Source of the DNA: JBBIMP01 sp037444305
GTDB lineage: Bacteria; Acidobacteriota; UBA6911
NCBI GenBank assembly: GCA_037444305.1
Contig: JBBIMP010000051.1
Span: forward strand, 1 to 34,034
Length of the DNA stretch: 34,034 nucleotides
Reading direction: 5' to 3'
Of this stretch, positions 1 to 9,764 are shown piece after piece. A program made the position numbers and the translations under genes. Under the pieces are notes generated by a model. That model worked only from the letters and a program-made list of their open reading frames with translations, was not told the DNA's origin and ran no database searches. How positions within the stretch are numbered: position 1 is the first letter of the stretch; each line of letters starts with the position of its first letter.

Positions 1-402
1 ATTATTCGGTCTGCCCCTCTACACTTCAGGCCGATTTGAGATTGAGGATGGGAACTCCCATGAAGAAACTAATTCGTTGGGTCAACACCTTTTTTCTTGG
101 CCCGCTCATTCCAGCTACATCATCGCACCTGGCGGATGAATCCGGTTCCGGCGCCTCATCGATTACGTAAGAGCCTCCGGAAGATCTTAACAAAAATGCA
201 AAACATGCGGCGGATAACCCGCCGGCGCCGGGCATGTTTCCGCACTGGGTGATGCTCATGGATGCGCTCTTGCCCCGGACCCAATTCATGGTCACGCTGG
301 ACCGACAATCCCGCGGGCTTTTGCCGCGAGGGCTGCCGACGGCGGCCTGCCGGATTCCTGCGCCGGAACAACAGCCTCGCAAGCTGCCGTCCCGGCTTCC
401 CC
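1..402. other. Stretch without a recognisable gene
   Basis: I find no convincing gene here. Short open frames run on both strands, but none shows a recognisable domain. The plus-strand frame that opens at 234 runs into the radical-SAM fragment starting near 403, but its first 56 or so codons do not resemble the start of that family. This could be the tail of a gene lying mostly outside the window, or decayed DNA. Confidence 0.5.
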
Positions 403-992
403 GAAGTTCGATCCTGCTTCTTGACCTCGACAGCCGCCTCCCGAACCTGGCGCTGATGAAACTGAGCCGTCATTTCAAGGACCAGGGGAAGACGGTAATC
501 CTGGCGCGGCGGGAAGCCCGGATCGAGGGCGTAGAACACGCGTATGCAAGCGCCGTCTTTTCGGCGGCATGCACTTTGGATCGACTGGCGAAACTGAGGA
601 CGTACTACGGAGATTCCCTTGTCGCCGGCGGCACGGGAATCGATGTCCAGCTGCGGCTTCCACCTGCCATAGAGAGCCTCCCGGCGGACTACGATCTCTA
701 CCCGGAGCTTGGGGACCGCGCCATCGGATTTCTCACACGGGGGTGTCCGTACCGCTGCCCTTTCTGCGTGGTGCCCTTGAAAGAAGACGGCGTCCGCCAG
801 GTCAGCGATCTCGACGGCCTGGTGACGCGGCGAAGGCGCAAGCTGATTCTGTTGGACGATGACCTGCTCGCGCACCCGAAGGCCAAGGTTTTCCTGGAAG
901 ACATGGTGCGACAGAACCTGTCAGTCAATTTCAATCAGACCCTGGACATCAGATTCGTCGACGAGGATATCGCTGCTCTTCTTCTCCGCCTG
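403..992 (+). pseudogene. Radical SAM protein fragment, truncated at both ends
   Basis: The translated segment resembles the N-terminal half of uncharacterised B12-binding-type radical SAM proteins. It opens with a hydrophobic strand and LDSRLPNLALMK, and later carries the cluster motif CPYRCPFC (CxxxCxxC, around 745-770), the ligand set that holds the 4Fe-4S cluster for S-adenosylmethionine cleavage. A following stretch (LLDDDLLAHP, then NFNQTLDIRF) fits the barrel of such proteins. There is no start codon where the family normally begins. Near 988-994 the similarity stops abruptly, and beyond that point the DNA codes on the other strand for a nucleotidyltransferase. The frame stays open to 1358 only as an antisense read-through of that gene. 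I read it as an internal fragment, unlikely to be functional. Confidence 0.6.
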
Positions 993-1447
993 CCCCCAAT
1001 GTCCTTCTCGAGCTTTCGGTCGGCATACGCGACGAGCTTCAGGAGGACGTACACTGGAACAAGAACAACGGGAATCTGTTCGCCCGATTCGAGAGTGACC
1101 TCGACAACTGCATCGGCGACGCGGCCGAATCCTGTCATGTTGAACACGATGTCGGGTTGGAGCCTCAGGATGCCCTCAGGCGCGAGTTCGTCACTGTACG
1201 GAAGGATGTCGGCACGTCCTCCGCTTTCGTGGCGGAGCCGGTATGGATATTTCGTGGGTGCGAATCCAGCTAGTCCAGTCTTCACACGCTCAAACGTCGC
1301 AAGGTCCGGTACAAACACGACAGCGTCTGCGTCGAGGGTGGCCTGCTCGAAACGTTGACTCAGCAGGAGTTCGGGCACAAGTGCTCCGATTATGCAGAAG
1401 CGAACGTCAAGCGCTCGGAGACCCCGGACGAGGGCTATGAGGACTCG
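993..1447 (-). pseudogene. Nucleotidyltransferase (AbiEii-like toxin partner), truncated
   Basis: This frame encodes a nucleotidyltransferase-like domain of the type found beside AbiEi-like antitoxins. The core runs RFCIIGALVPELLL, then a DADAVV acidic pair, RADILPYSDE, and a helix ending YVLLKLVAYADRKLEKD. The first GTG is at 1378 with a GGAG just upstream, but codons 5' of it (ALDVRFCIIGAL) already match the expected fold. No ATG, GTG or TTG lies between that segment and the in-frame TAA at 1448-1450. A TTG overlapping the antitoxin stop (1462-1464) is in another frame, so one frameshift could have removed the true start. The 3' end is lost near 993, where a radical-SAM fragment on the opposite strand begins. 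Family AbiEii proteins transfer nucleotides and act as the toxin of type IV systems; this copy looks inactivated. Confidence 0.6.
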
Positions 1448-1460
1448 TTAGGCGGACGGA

Positions 1461-2504
1461 TCAAGGTGTGGCACGCTCAATTACCCGCGGCAGTAAGAGC
1501 TCGGCCGCCTCGTTCGCTTGATCGTTATTGCGATACCGAAGCTCCGCGTACGCCAACAGAAGGGGCGCCATAGGGGCCTCGGGGCGGTTAGCGTCGCCTT
1601 CCAGTGCGATGGGCGCGGGCGGTTCAATTACCCGCATGTTGCCCGTAACCGCTGGTTGTACCTGCAGTTCACGCAACAGGTCGGGTTCGTCAAATCGCTC
1701 CGTTGGAGCGTAAATCTCGGTCTGATCCATACGCAGGTGCGGATCTGTGAGAAGCGCTGCGCCGCCGCCAGTCAGCGCCCAACGAATATCGTGCTTCGCC
1801 AGCACTTCGCGGAGATGACGCCAACGCTGCGGCAAATTCGCGAGCTTCATCTGAAAATTGCGCTGGACCAATCGGGGTCGCAGCCTTTCCACGTACGCTT
1901 GAACCCATAAGGCCAGAAGTTCCCGAGTATTGGCGAGACGCCGTGTACGTCCCTCGCGTCGGACGAACCCTGCAGCCTTCAAGTCGGCGAGACACTTCAT
2001 CACCGTTGCCGGCGCAACGTCGGCGATCGCCGCGACCGGCCTGTACGGCTGTTGGATGAGGTCCGGCTTGAGAAGGAGCGCCAGCACGGTCTTCACCCAC
2101 CCGCGTGTCATACGACGCGGAGCACACGGTGGTCGGGTGGCTGGACGCAGGCCTTCGACGTGTACAAACAGGCCAGGCGCCCGCAGATGCGCGTTTCCGG
2201 CGAGATCAACGTAATCAATGTCGTACTTTTCTAGAACGGCTCCCTGTTCGCGGCGAATGAACGGCGCCAAAACCATGAGGCGCGTTGGCGGATGTCGCAC
2301 AAGTCGCTGACGATGCCGGTGCAGTTGTTCAGCCACCGCCCACACGTCTTGATGCTCAAGATTGGCCTTGTGCTCGATGGCATACGCAACCGTGTTTCGG
2401 TGACCTCGCCAACGGACGGCGGCGGTTGCAGCCTGAACGTGGGCCTTCGGAAGCCACTTTTCGAGCTGCCGTTCGTATGGCCTGAGTGTGGTTTCCTTGA
2501 GCAC
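1461..2504 (-). CDS. AbiEi-like type IV antitoxin with winged helix
   Basis: A 347-residue protein of the AbiEi-like antitoxin family, expected to be a cytoplasmic DNA-binding repressor and antitoxin of a nucleotidyltransferase toxin. Residues 77-118 hold the family core (VLAPFIRREQ, then YVDLAGNAHLRAPGLFVHVEG), and about 135-192 form a winged helix (RPVAAIADVAPATVMKCLADLKAAGFV). The rest is an alpha/beta C-terminal half. I chose the GTG at 2504 because AGGAG lies 7 nt upstream and a good promoter ends just before it. A longer frame starting with TTG at 2561 would overlap the -35 box. The partner gene immediately downstream is truncated, so this appears to be an antitoxin whose toxin has been lost. 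Family assignment is firm; activity is inferred. Confidence 0.8.
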   Translation of the reverse strand: MLKETTLRPYERQLEKWLPKAHVQAATAAVRWRGHRNTVAYAIEHKANLEHQDVWAVAEQLHRHRQRLVRHPPTRLMVLAPFIRREQGAVLEKYDIDYVDLAGNAHLRAPGLFVHVEGLRPATRPPCAPRRMTRGWVKTVLALLLKPDLIQQPYRPVAAIADVAPATVMKCLADLKAAGFVRREGRTRRLANTRELLALWVQAYVERLRPRLVQRNFQMKLANLPQRWRHLREVLAKHDIRWALTGGGAALLTDPHLRMDQTEIYAPTERFDEPDLLRELQVQPAVTGNMRVIEPPAPIALEGDANRPEAPMAPLLLAYAELRYRNNDQANEAAELLLPRVIERATP

Positions 2505-2532
2505 GGCTGTTCTCCTGTCTGTCGCGTTCACT

Positions 2533-2561
2533 ATTGTATGCTGTTTATTATTAATGAACAA
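2533..2561 (-). promoter_or_regulatory. Promoter of the AbiEi-like gene
   Basis: On the minus strand, TTGTTC (2556-2561) and TACAAT (2533-2538) are separated by exactly 17 nt, a sigma-70-like arrangement. It predicts transcription from about 2526, giving a short leader of about 22 nt with AGGAG in front of the GTG at 2504. Confidence 0.6.
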
Positions 2562-2586
2562 GTAAAATTTTTGAACACCAACAACT

Positions 2587-2739
2587 TGGCGTGTTGAACC
2601 ATCTTGAGAACGAGCGCTCGCCCCGAAGCGGGATCACGCTCCCGGTGACGATGATGCGCTGGCCATTGCCCCCGCTGGTCTGATCGGTGTTGTCAATTGT
2701 GCCGAAACCGAAATCGATACTTAGCGCACGTTGATTCTC
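2587..2739 (-). pseudogene. TonB-dependent receptor C-terminal fragment
   Basis: About 50 codons, open from after a TGA at 2740-2742, read SIDFGFGTIDNTDQ, NGQRIIVTG and RSFSRWFNT. This combination resembles the segment near the C-terminus of the large carboxypeptidase-regulatory-like TonB-dependent receptors common in Acidobacteriota, where the RxFxRWFNT stretch precedes the last barrel strands. No start or normal end is present and the frame ends in the promoter region of the AbiEi-like gene. It is a short remnant without coding potential of its own. The rest of the 2562-2982 gap shows no gene. Confidence 0.5.
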
Positions 2740-2982
2740 TCAGAACATGGGATTTTTCTCAATCACATGCCCAATCATGTATCATCCGAGTGAACCGCGT
2801 TCTCGTGTGCCAGTCAGCAACTTAAACAATCACAATATTTGAGGGCGAGAACTTCCGACAATCTATCCGTTCGATCATGGGTTTTTGAAAACCGCTTTGT
2901 GGAAGACGAGGCAGGGATTCGACTTGTTCATTGAAGTCGCAATGTCGCTGTATATAATTGACTTCGAATCGCTTATCGGGTT

Positions 2983-3059
2983 TGGTAGCGACGGGTGGAA
3001 TCGAACCACCGACCTTGGGGTTATGAATCCCACGCTCTAACCGACTGAGCTACGTCGCC
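2983..3059 (-). tRNA. tRNA-Met (anticodon CAT)
   Basis: A complete 77-nt cloverleaf with the CCA end encoded. The acceptor stem is GGCGACG paired with CGTCGCT (G1-U72), with discriminator A. The D stem is GCTC/GAGC, the anticodon loop TTCATAA, and the T arm GGTGG-TTCGATT-CCACC. The anticodon stem has one A-C mismatch next to the loop. The lack of a C1-A72 mismatch argues for elongator rather than initiator tRNA. A CAT anticodon could also be a lysidine-modified tRNA-Ile2, which sequence alone does not exclude. Confidence 0.92.
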
Positions 3060-3099
3060 ACACATGCGCGGGCCGGGGTTCACCCCCGGCGAACAATGC

Positions 3100-3128
3100 A
3101 TTTTGTCGCCTGCGGCAGCGGTTTTCAA
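3100..3128 (-). promoter_or_regulatory. Promoter of tRNA-Met
   Basis: On the minus strand TTGAAA (3123-3128) and CAAAAT (3100-3105) are spaced by 17 nt. Transcription would begin near 3093, about 34 nt before the tRNA. A small hairpin (GCCGGGG-TTCAC-CCCCGGC, 3072-3090) lies in the leader that is removed on maturation. Confidence 0.5.
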
Positions 3129-3199
3129 GTGCAAAAGCGTGGATGGGGCCTTTCCACCCCCTTTATCGCATAAGGTTTTCCCTCAAATAGCCGAAAAGC

Positions 3200-6196
<2,997 letters not shown>

Positions 6197-6208
6197 GAGA
6201 GTGCCCGC

Positions 6209-7153
6209 GTGAAGGTGCTTATCGCCGACGACGATGATGTTCTGCGGCACATCCTGCAGGCGACCTTGAGTCGGTGGGGGTACGAAGTGGTGGCCTGCCG
6301 CAACGGCGCGGAAGCCTGGCGGATGCTGCAGCAGAACGATGCGCCGAAGCTCGCCATCCTTGACTGGATCATGCCGGGGATGGACGGCATCGATATCTGC
6401 AGGGAGATGCGCAAACGCGGCGACGACCCCTATACCTACATCCTGCTGCTGACTTCCAAGGACAGGAAGAAGGACGTCATCACCGGGATGGAGGCGGGCG
6501 CCGACGACTACCTGCCGAAGCCGCTGGAGCCGGAGGAGCTCAAGGTCCGGATGCGCGCAGGACGGAGGATCATCGACCTGCAGTCGGAACTGCTCGCTGC
6601 GCGCGAATCGCTCCGCTACCAGGCGACCCACGACTGGCTCACCGGCCTGCTCAACCGGCCGGCCGTGCTGGATGCCCTCCGGAACGAACTGGAGCGGTCG
6701 AGCCGGCAGGAGATGCCCCTGAGCCTCATCCTGGCCGATGTGGACCATTTCAAGCTGGTCAACGACACCCACGGGCACACGATCGGCGACGCCGTGCTGT
6801 GCGAGGTCGCGCGGCGGATGAAATCGTCAGTCCGGGTCTACGACACCATCGGCCGCTACGGCGGGGAGGAGTTCCTGATCATCCTGCCGGGCTGCGACAG
6901 GTTCAGCGCCGGGCGGCAGGCGCTGCGCCTGCAGAGCGAAATCACCAGCCGGCCTGTGACGCTTCCCCGCCTGTCGATTCCGCTCACCCTCAGCATGGGT
7001 GTGTCGGTGAGGTGTGCGGGGACGGGCGACGATCTGGACGCGCTCATCCTCGCGGCGGACGAGGCGCTCTACCAGGCCAAGAGCGAAGGGCGGGACCGCG
7101 TGGTCATCCACGGCGAAAAGGAAACGGCGCCGCAGATCGAAGCCACGGTCTGA
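6209..7153 (+). CDS. Response regulator diguanylate cyclase (REC-GGDEF)
   Basis: A 314-residue protein that should make cyclic di-GMP from two GTP when its receiver is phosphorylated. The receiver (1-120) has the acidic cluster ADDDD and phosphoacceptor Asp52 (LDWIMPGMDG). The GGDEF domain starts around 140 (ATHDWLTGLLNRPA) and carries the active-site GGEEF at 218-222. An inhibitory-site motif RVYD ends five residues earlier, matching the RxxD product-feedback site. The start is GTG with GGAGAG a few bases upstream. It follows the hybrid kinase by 12 nt, so the pair is almost certainly an operon in which the kinase controls c-di-GMP output. No c-di-GMP-degrading EAL or HD-GYP domain is present. 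Confidence 0.93.
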   Translation: MKVLIADDDDVLRHILQATLSRWGYEVVACRNGAEAWRMLQQNDAPKLAILDWIMPGMDGIDICREMRKRGDDPYTYILLLTSKDRKKDVITGMEAGADDYLPKPLEPEELKVRMRAGRRIIDLQSELLAARESLRYQATHDWLTGLLNRPAVLDALRNELERSSRQEMPLSLILADVDHFKLVNDTHGHTIGDAVLCEVARRMKSSVRVYDTIGRYGGEEFLIILPGCDRFSAGRQALRLQSEITSRPVTLPRLSIPLTLSMGVSVRCAGTGDDLDALILAADEALYQAKSEGRDRVVIHGEKETAPQIEATV

Positions 7154-7207
7154 CGCGCAGTTCGGCCATGCGCTTGAATCCCGTTGCCCCGAAGCCGGCC
7201 ACAGCGC

Positions 7208-7231
7208 GTTGCGTCCCTGCAGGGGCGCAAC
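7208..7231. terminator. Hairpin between convergent genes
   Basis: A 10-bp stem (GTTGCGTCCC with GGGGCGCAAC, one G-T pair) closes a TGCA loop, between the ends of the diguanylate cyclase and the penicillin-acylase-like gene. It could end transcription from both sides, but there is no T run, so intrinsic termination is uncertain. Confidence 0.35.
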
Positions 7232-7262
7232 AGGACGGCAGTCAACGGCGCCATCCCAGCCG

Positions 7263-9395
7263 CTACTTTTCGCCCGGCCGGTAGGAGCGCGAGAGGTTTT
7301 TCGCGATATCCTCCTCCGTAAACCAGGCCCGCTTCCACTCCTCCCGGGCGAAAAGCAGCGACTGGTCCGTGTGATGCCTGGATGCCGGATTGCTGCTTTG
7401 CGAATACGCCGTCACGCTGTAGGCGGTCGGCGGCGAGGTGAACTCCACCGCCAGGACATAGCTGTCGCCGCCGCGGGCCGCAAAACGCCCGTCCTTCTCT
7501 TCTTCATAGCCGACGATGCGGAAGGCGCCCAGCTCCCCCGTGTGCCCGCCGAGGGGGACATCCACCGTGCCGCGGCGCAGGCGGTAGACCTCGCCCCACG
7601 GGACATCGAGCCGGCCGAACTTCTGCTCCACCTGCGCGGCGGCGTCCGCCAGGCAGCGCAGCGCCGCCGCCGGATCGCCGATGCCGCGCGGCGTGGCGGC
7701 CGGTGCGCGCTCGCTCCACTCGACCTCGAACACCGGCTTGGCCTTGCGTCGGTACTGTTCCCAGAAGGCGGCAAAGAGCACGCCGCCGCGGCTGTCCCTG
7801 GCCGCGGAGTTGTCCCACGCCTCGAGCACGCGCACTGCCTTGGATAAACCGCCGTCCGTCGCCTGGTTCCGTGCGATCGCAAGCAGGCTCTCCTTGATGC
7901 GGTCTGCCAGCAGCAGCTTCGTGTTGTTCTTGTAGGCCAGGACCTCCTCGAGCGTGATGCTGTCGTCGTTCTCCAGCATCTGGAGGCTCAACTGCGAGCG
8001 CAGGTCGTTGAAGTTGGGCGTCAGGTCGGCGGGAAACAGCCGCCGGTCGATCGGGTTGCGCAGGTTCGTGTACCAGGGCGAGGAGTTGCAGTTCTGGACA
8101 TAGCCTCCGGGCGGATTGACCAGCTGGGGAAGCCGCGCCTGCGGCAGCATCCGGTTCCACTCGGAAGCGGAGGTGTTTCCCGGGACGACGCCGCTCCAGT
8201 GGAAGCCTGCCGGGCGCTCCGGGAAGCGGCCGTTGAAGATGTAGAAGATGTTCCCCTCGCGGTCGGCGTAGACGATGTTGAACATCGGGATGGCCTGCAT
8301 GTCCAGGATCCGCCGGAATTCCTCCAGTCCCGTCGCCTTCGCCATCAGGTGCCACTGCTCCACGAAACGGTACTCGTCCAGGCTGGCGAACTTGAAAGCG
8401 TACGCCTTCGATGCCTCCCGACGCAGGACCGGCCCGTGATGGGATCGGTAGATCTCCTTGGTACGCGTCTCCAATCCCTGGTCGGTCAGAACCCGGATCG
8501 TAATCTCGCTCTTCTCCAGCGGGTGGGGAAGGCCGTCGTAGATGTACCGGTCTCCGTCCGTTCCGCCGAGCGTGAGTTCGTAGATGTCGGTGGAGTCGTG
8601 GGTGTTGACCGTGTGCGACCAGCCCAGGTGCTCGTTGAAGCCGATGGCCACGCCGGGCGTGCCGATAAGCGTGGCGCCGCTGATGTTGATCCGGCCGGGG
8701 ACGGTGAGGTGGACCTCGTGGAACAGCTGCGAGCCGCCCCAGGCCAGGTGCGGGTTGGCAAGAAGGAGGCCGCGTCCCGAAGCCGACCGCTCCCGGCCGA
8801 TCGCCCACATATTCGAGCCTTTGAAGCTCCCCTCTTCCGCGGCGGGGGGCGCCGTCCGCGGGCGGGCGACGTCGCGAAGCGCACGCAGGTCCATGGAGAA
8901 CTCCATGAGGATCACCCTGCGCGCGTGCGCCAGGACATCGATGCCGTCAACCGGCCTGACCCAGGAAGGAAGCTCGCCGCGGTGCCTGTCGAGGTAGAGG
9001 TTGTACCCGGCGGCATAGGCGTCGAGGATTCGCGTCGCCCAGGGTGCCATTTTCCTGTAGCCGGCCTTCGCCCCCTCCCGCATTCCCAGTTCGAGGGTCA
9101 GGAGGTCCGATTCGGCGAACCGGGGGCCGAAAACCGAAGCCTCTTCGCTCCGGGCGCGCAGGAAGAGCCGCGCCAGCTCATGGACGTGGTCCTCGGCCGT
9201 GGCATAACCCTGCGCGAAGGCGGCCGCGGCTTCGCTTTCGGCCAGGATGTGCGGCACCCCGTAGGTATCCCTCCGGATCACCGCCTGCGCCGCGAGGCTG
9301 TCCGCCGCGGAGCCGGGAGAAAAGCCCGCACCCGCAGGGTGGATAGAAGAAATACACAAGCACATCAGAAGAACTAACGTTTTGGCATGTGGCAT
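7263..9395 (-). CDS. Penicillin acylase family N-terminal-nucleophile hydrolase
   Basis: A 710-residue precursor of the penicillin/cephalosporin/acyl-homoserine-lactone acylase family. These proteins are cleaved into alpha and beta chains, and the new N-terminal Ser of the beta chain hydrolyses amides. An N-terminal hydrophobic stretch (TLVLLMCLCISS) is a signal peptide, so it acts in the periplasm. The alpha part has IRRDTYGVPHI and FAQGYATAEDH. The beta chain begins at Ser194 in KGSNMWAIG, followed by ANPHLAWG and HTVNTHDSTDIYEL. The ATG at 9395 has AGGGG 5 nt upstream; the ATG at 9407 has no ribosome site. The stop is TAG. Acyl-lactone quorum quenching, beta-lactam hydrolysis or another amide substrate are all possible; sequence alone does not decide. 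Confidence 0.87.
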   Translation of the reverse strand: MPHAKTLVLLMCLCISSIHPAGAGFSPGSAADSLAAQAVIRRDTYGVPHILAESEAAAAFAQGYATAEDHVHELARLFLRARSEEASVFGPRFAESDLLTLELGMREGAKAGYRKMAPWATRILDAYAAGYNLYLDRHRGELPSWVRPVDGIDVLAHARRVILMEFSMDLRALRDVARPRTAPPAAEEGSFKGSNMWAIGRERSASGRGLLLANPHLAWGGSQLFHEVHLTVPGRINISGATLIGTPGVAIGFNEHLGWSHTVNTHDSTDIYELTLGGTDGDRYIYDGLPHPLEKSEITIRVLTDQGLETRTKEIYRSHHGPVLRREASKAYAFKFASLDEYRFVEQWHLMAKATGLEEFRRILDMQAIPMFNIVYADREGNIFYIFNGRFPERPAGFHWSGVVPGNTSASEWNRMLPQARLPQLVNPPGGYVQNCNSSPWYTNLRNPIDRRLFPADLTPNFNDLRSQLSLQMLENDDSITLEEVLAYKNNTKLLLADRIKESLLAIARNQATDGGLSKAVRVLEAWDNSAARDSRGGVLFAAFWEQYRRKAKPVFEVEWSERAPAATPRGIGDPAAALRCLADAAAQVEQKFGRLDVPWGEVYRLRRGTVDVPLGGHTGELGAFRIVGYEEEKDGRFAARGGDSYVLAVEFTSPPTAYSVTAYSQSSNPASRHHTDQSLLFAREEWKRAWFTEEDIAKNLSRSYRPGEK

Positions 9396-9555
9396 TTTTC
9401 CCCTCATAGGAAGCTCCGCGGCCGGTTCGTACTGTTTTTGGTCACTTTTTTCATTCCCGGTGGGATGTCTTTCACGAACTGCTCATGAATACTACAATAC
9501 TTTCTCGCCTTCGTCCTTCCTTCGCCACGTCATTCTCAGGCGAGAAAGTGGGGAA

Positions 9556-9594
9556 ATCGCCTTCGGGCGATGCGACATCAAGCGATGTCGCATC
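9556..9594. repeat. Pair of overlapping hairpins
   Basis: ATCGCC-TTCG-GGCGAT (9556-9571), a 6-bp stem with the stable TTCG tetraloop, shares its last 3 bases (9569-9571) with the start of a perfect 11-bp stem, GATGCGACATC (9569-9579) with GATGTCGCATC (9584-9594), loop AAGC. The two cannot form together, so they are mutually exclusive folds. Confidence 0.6.
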
Positions 9595-9688
9595 AGTTCG
9601 CTTGTCAATAAACGGCGTTCACCCGAAAAGTGCTCCGACAGCTGCATAAACCGCAGCCGGCGTTAGGGGGACGAAGGCTGCGGTGCGA

Positions 9689-9739
9689 GGGGGGATCTCG
9701 GGTCAGATGTTTCAGAAATGACACGGGAAAGATCCCCCC
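9689..9739. repeat. Inverted repeat downstream of the TatD-radical SAM gene
   Basis: Nine-base arms GGGGGGATC (9689-9697) and GATCCCCCC (9731-9739) are separated by 33 nt that contain the small palindrome TTTCAGAAA. It lies just past the stop of the minus-strand TatD-radical SAM gene and may end its transcript, though no T run follows. Confidence 0.4.
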
Positions 9740-9764
9740 CGCGGCTTTTTCCCCGCAGAGTCCG

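Larger units (their letters stand above)
9408..9764. other. Non-coding gap with hairpins
   Basis: No gene is supported in these 357 bp between two minus-strand genes. The stretch holds two adjacent hairpins at 9556-9594 and a 9-bp inverted repeat at 9689-9739, listed separately. The part next to 9408 should contain the promoter of the acylase gene, but I cannot identify convincing boxes. Confidence 0.5.

Noticed and set aside
2742..2982. Small minus-strand reading frame downstream of the tRNA
   Set aside because: About 50 codons without start signals or recognisable similarity; treated as non-coding.
8199..9377. Plus-strand frame opposite the acylase
   Set aside because: The minus strand holds the family motifs and catalytic Ser; the plus frame has none.
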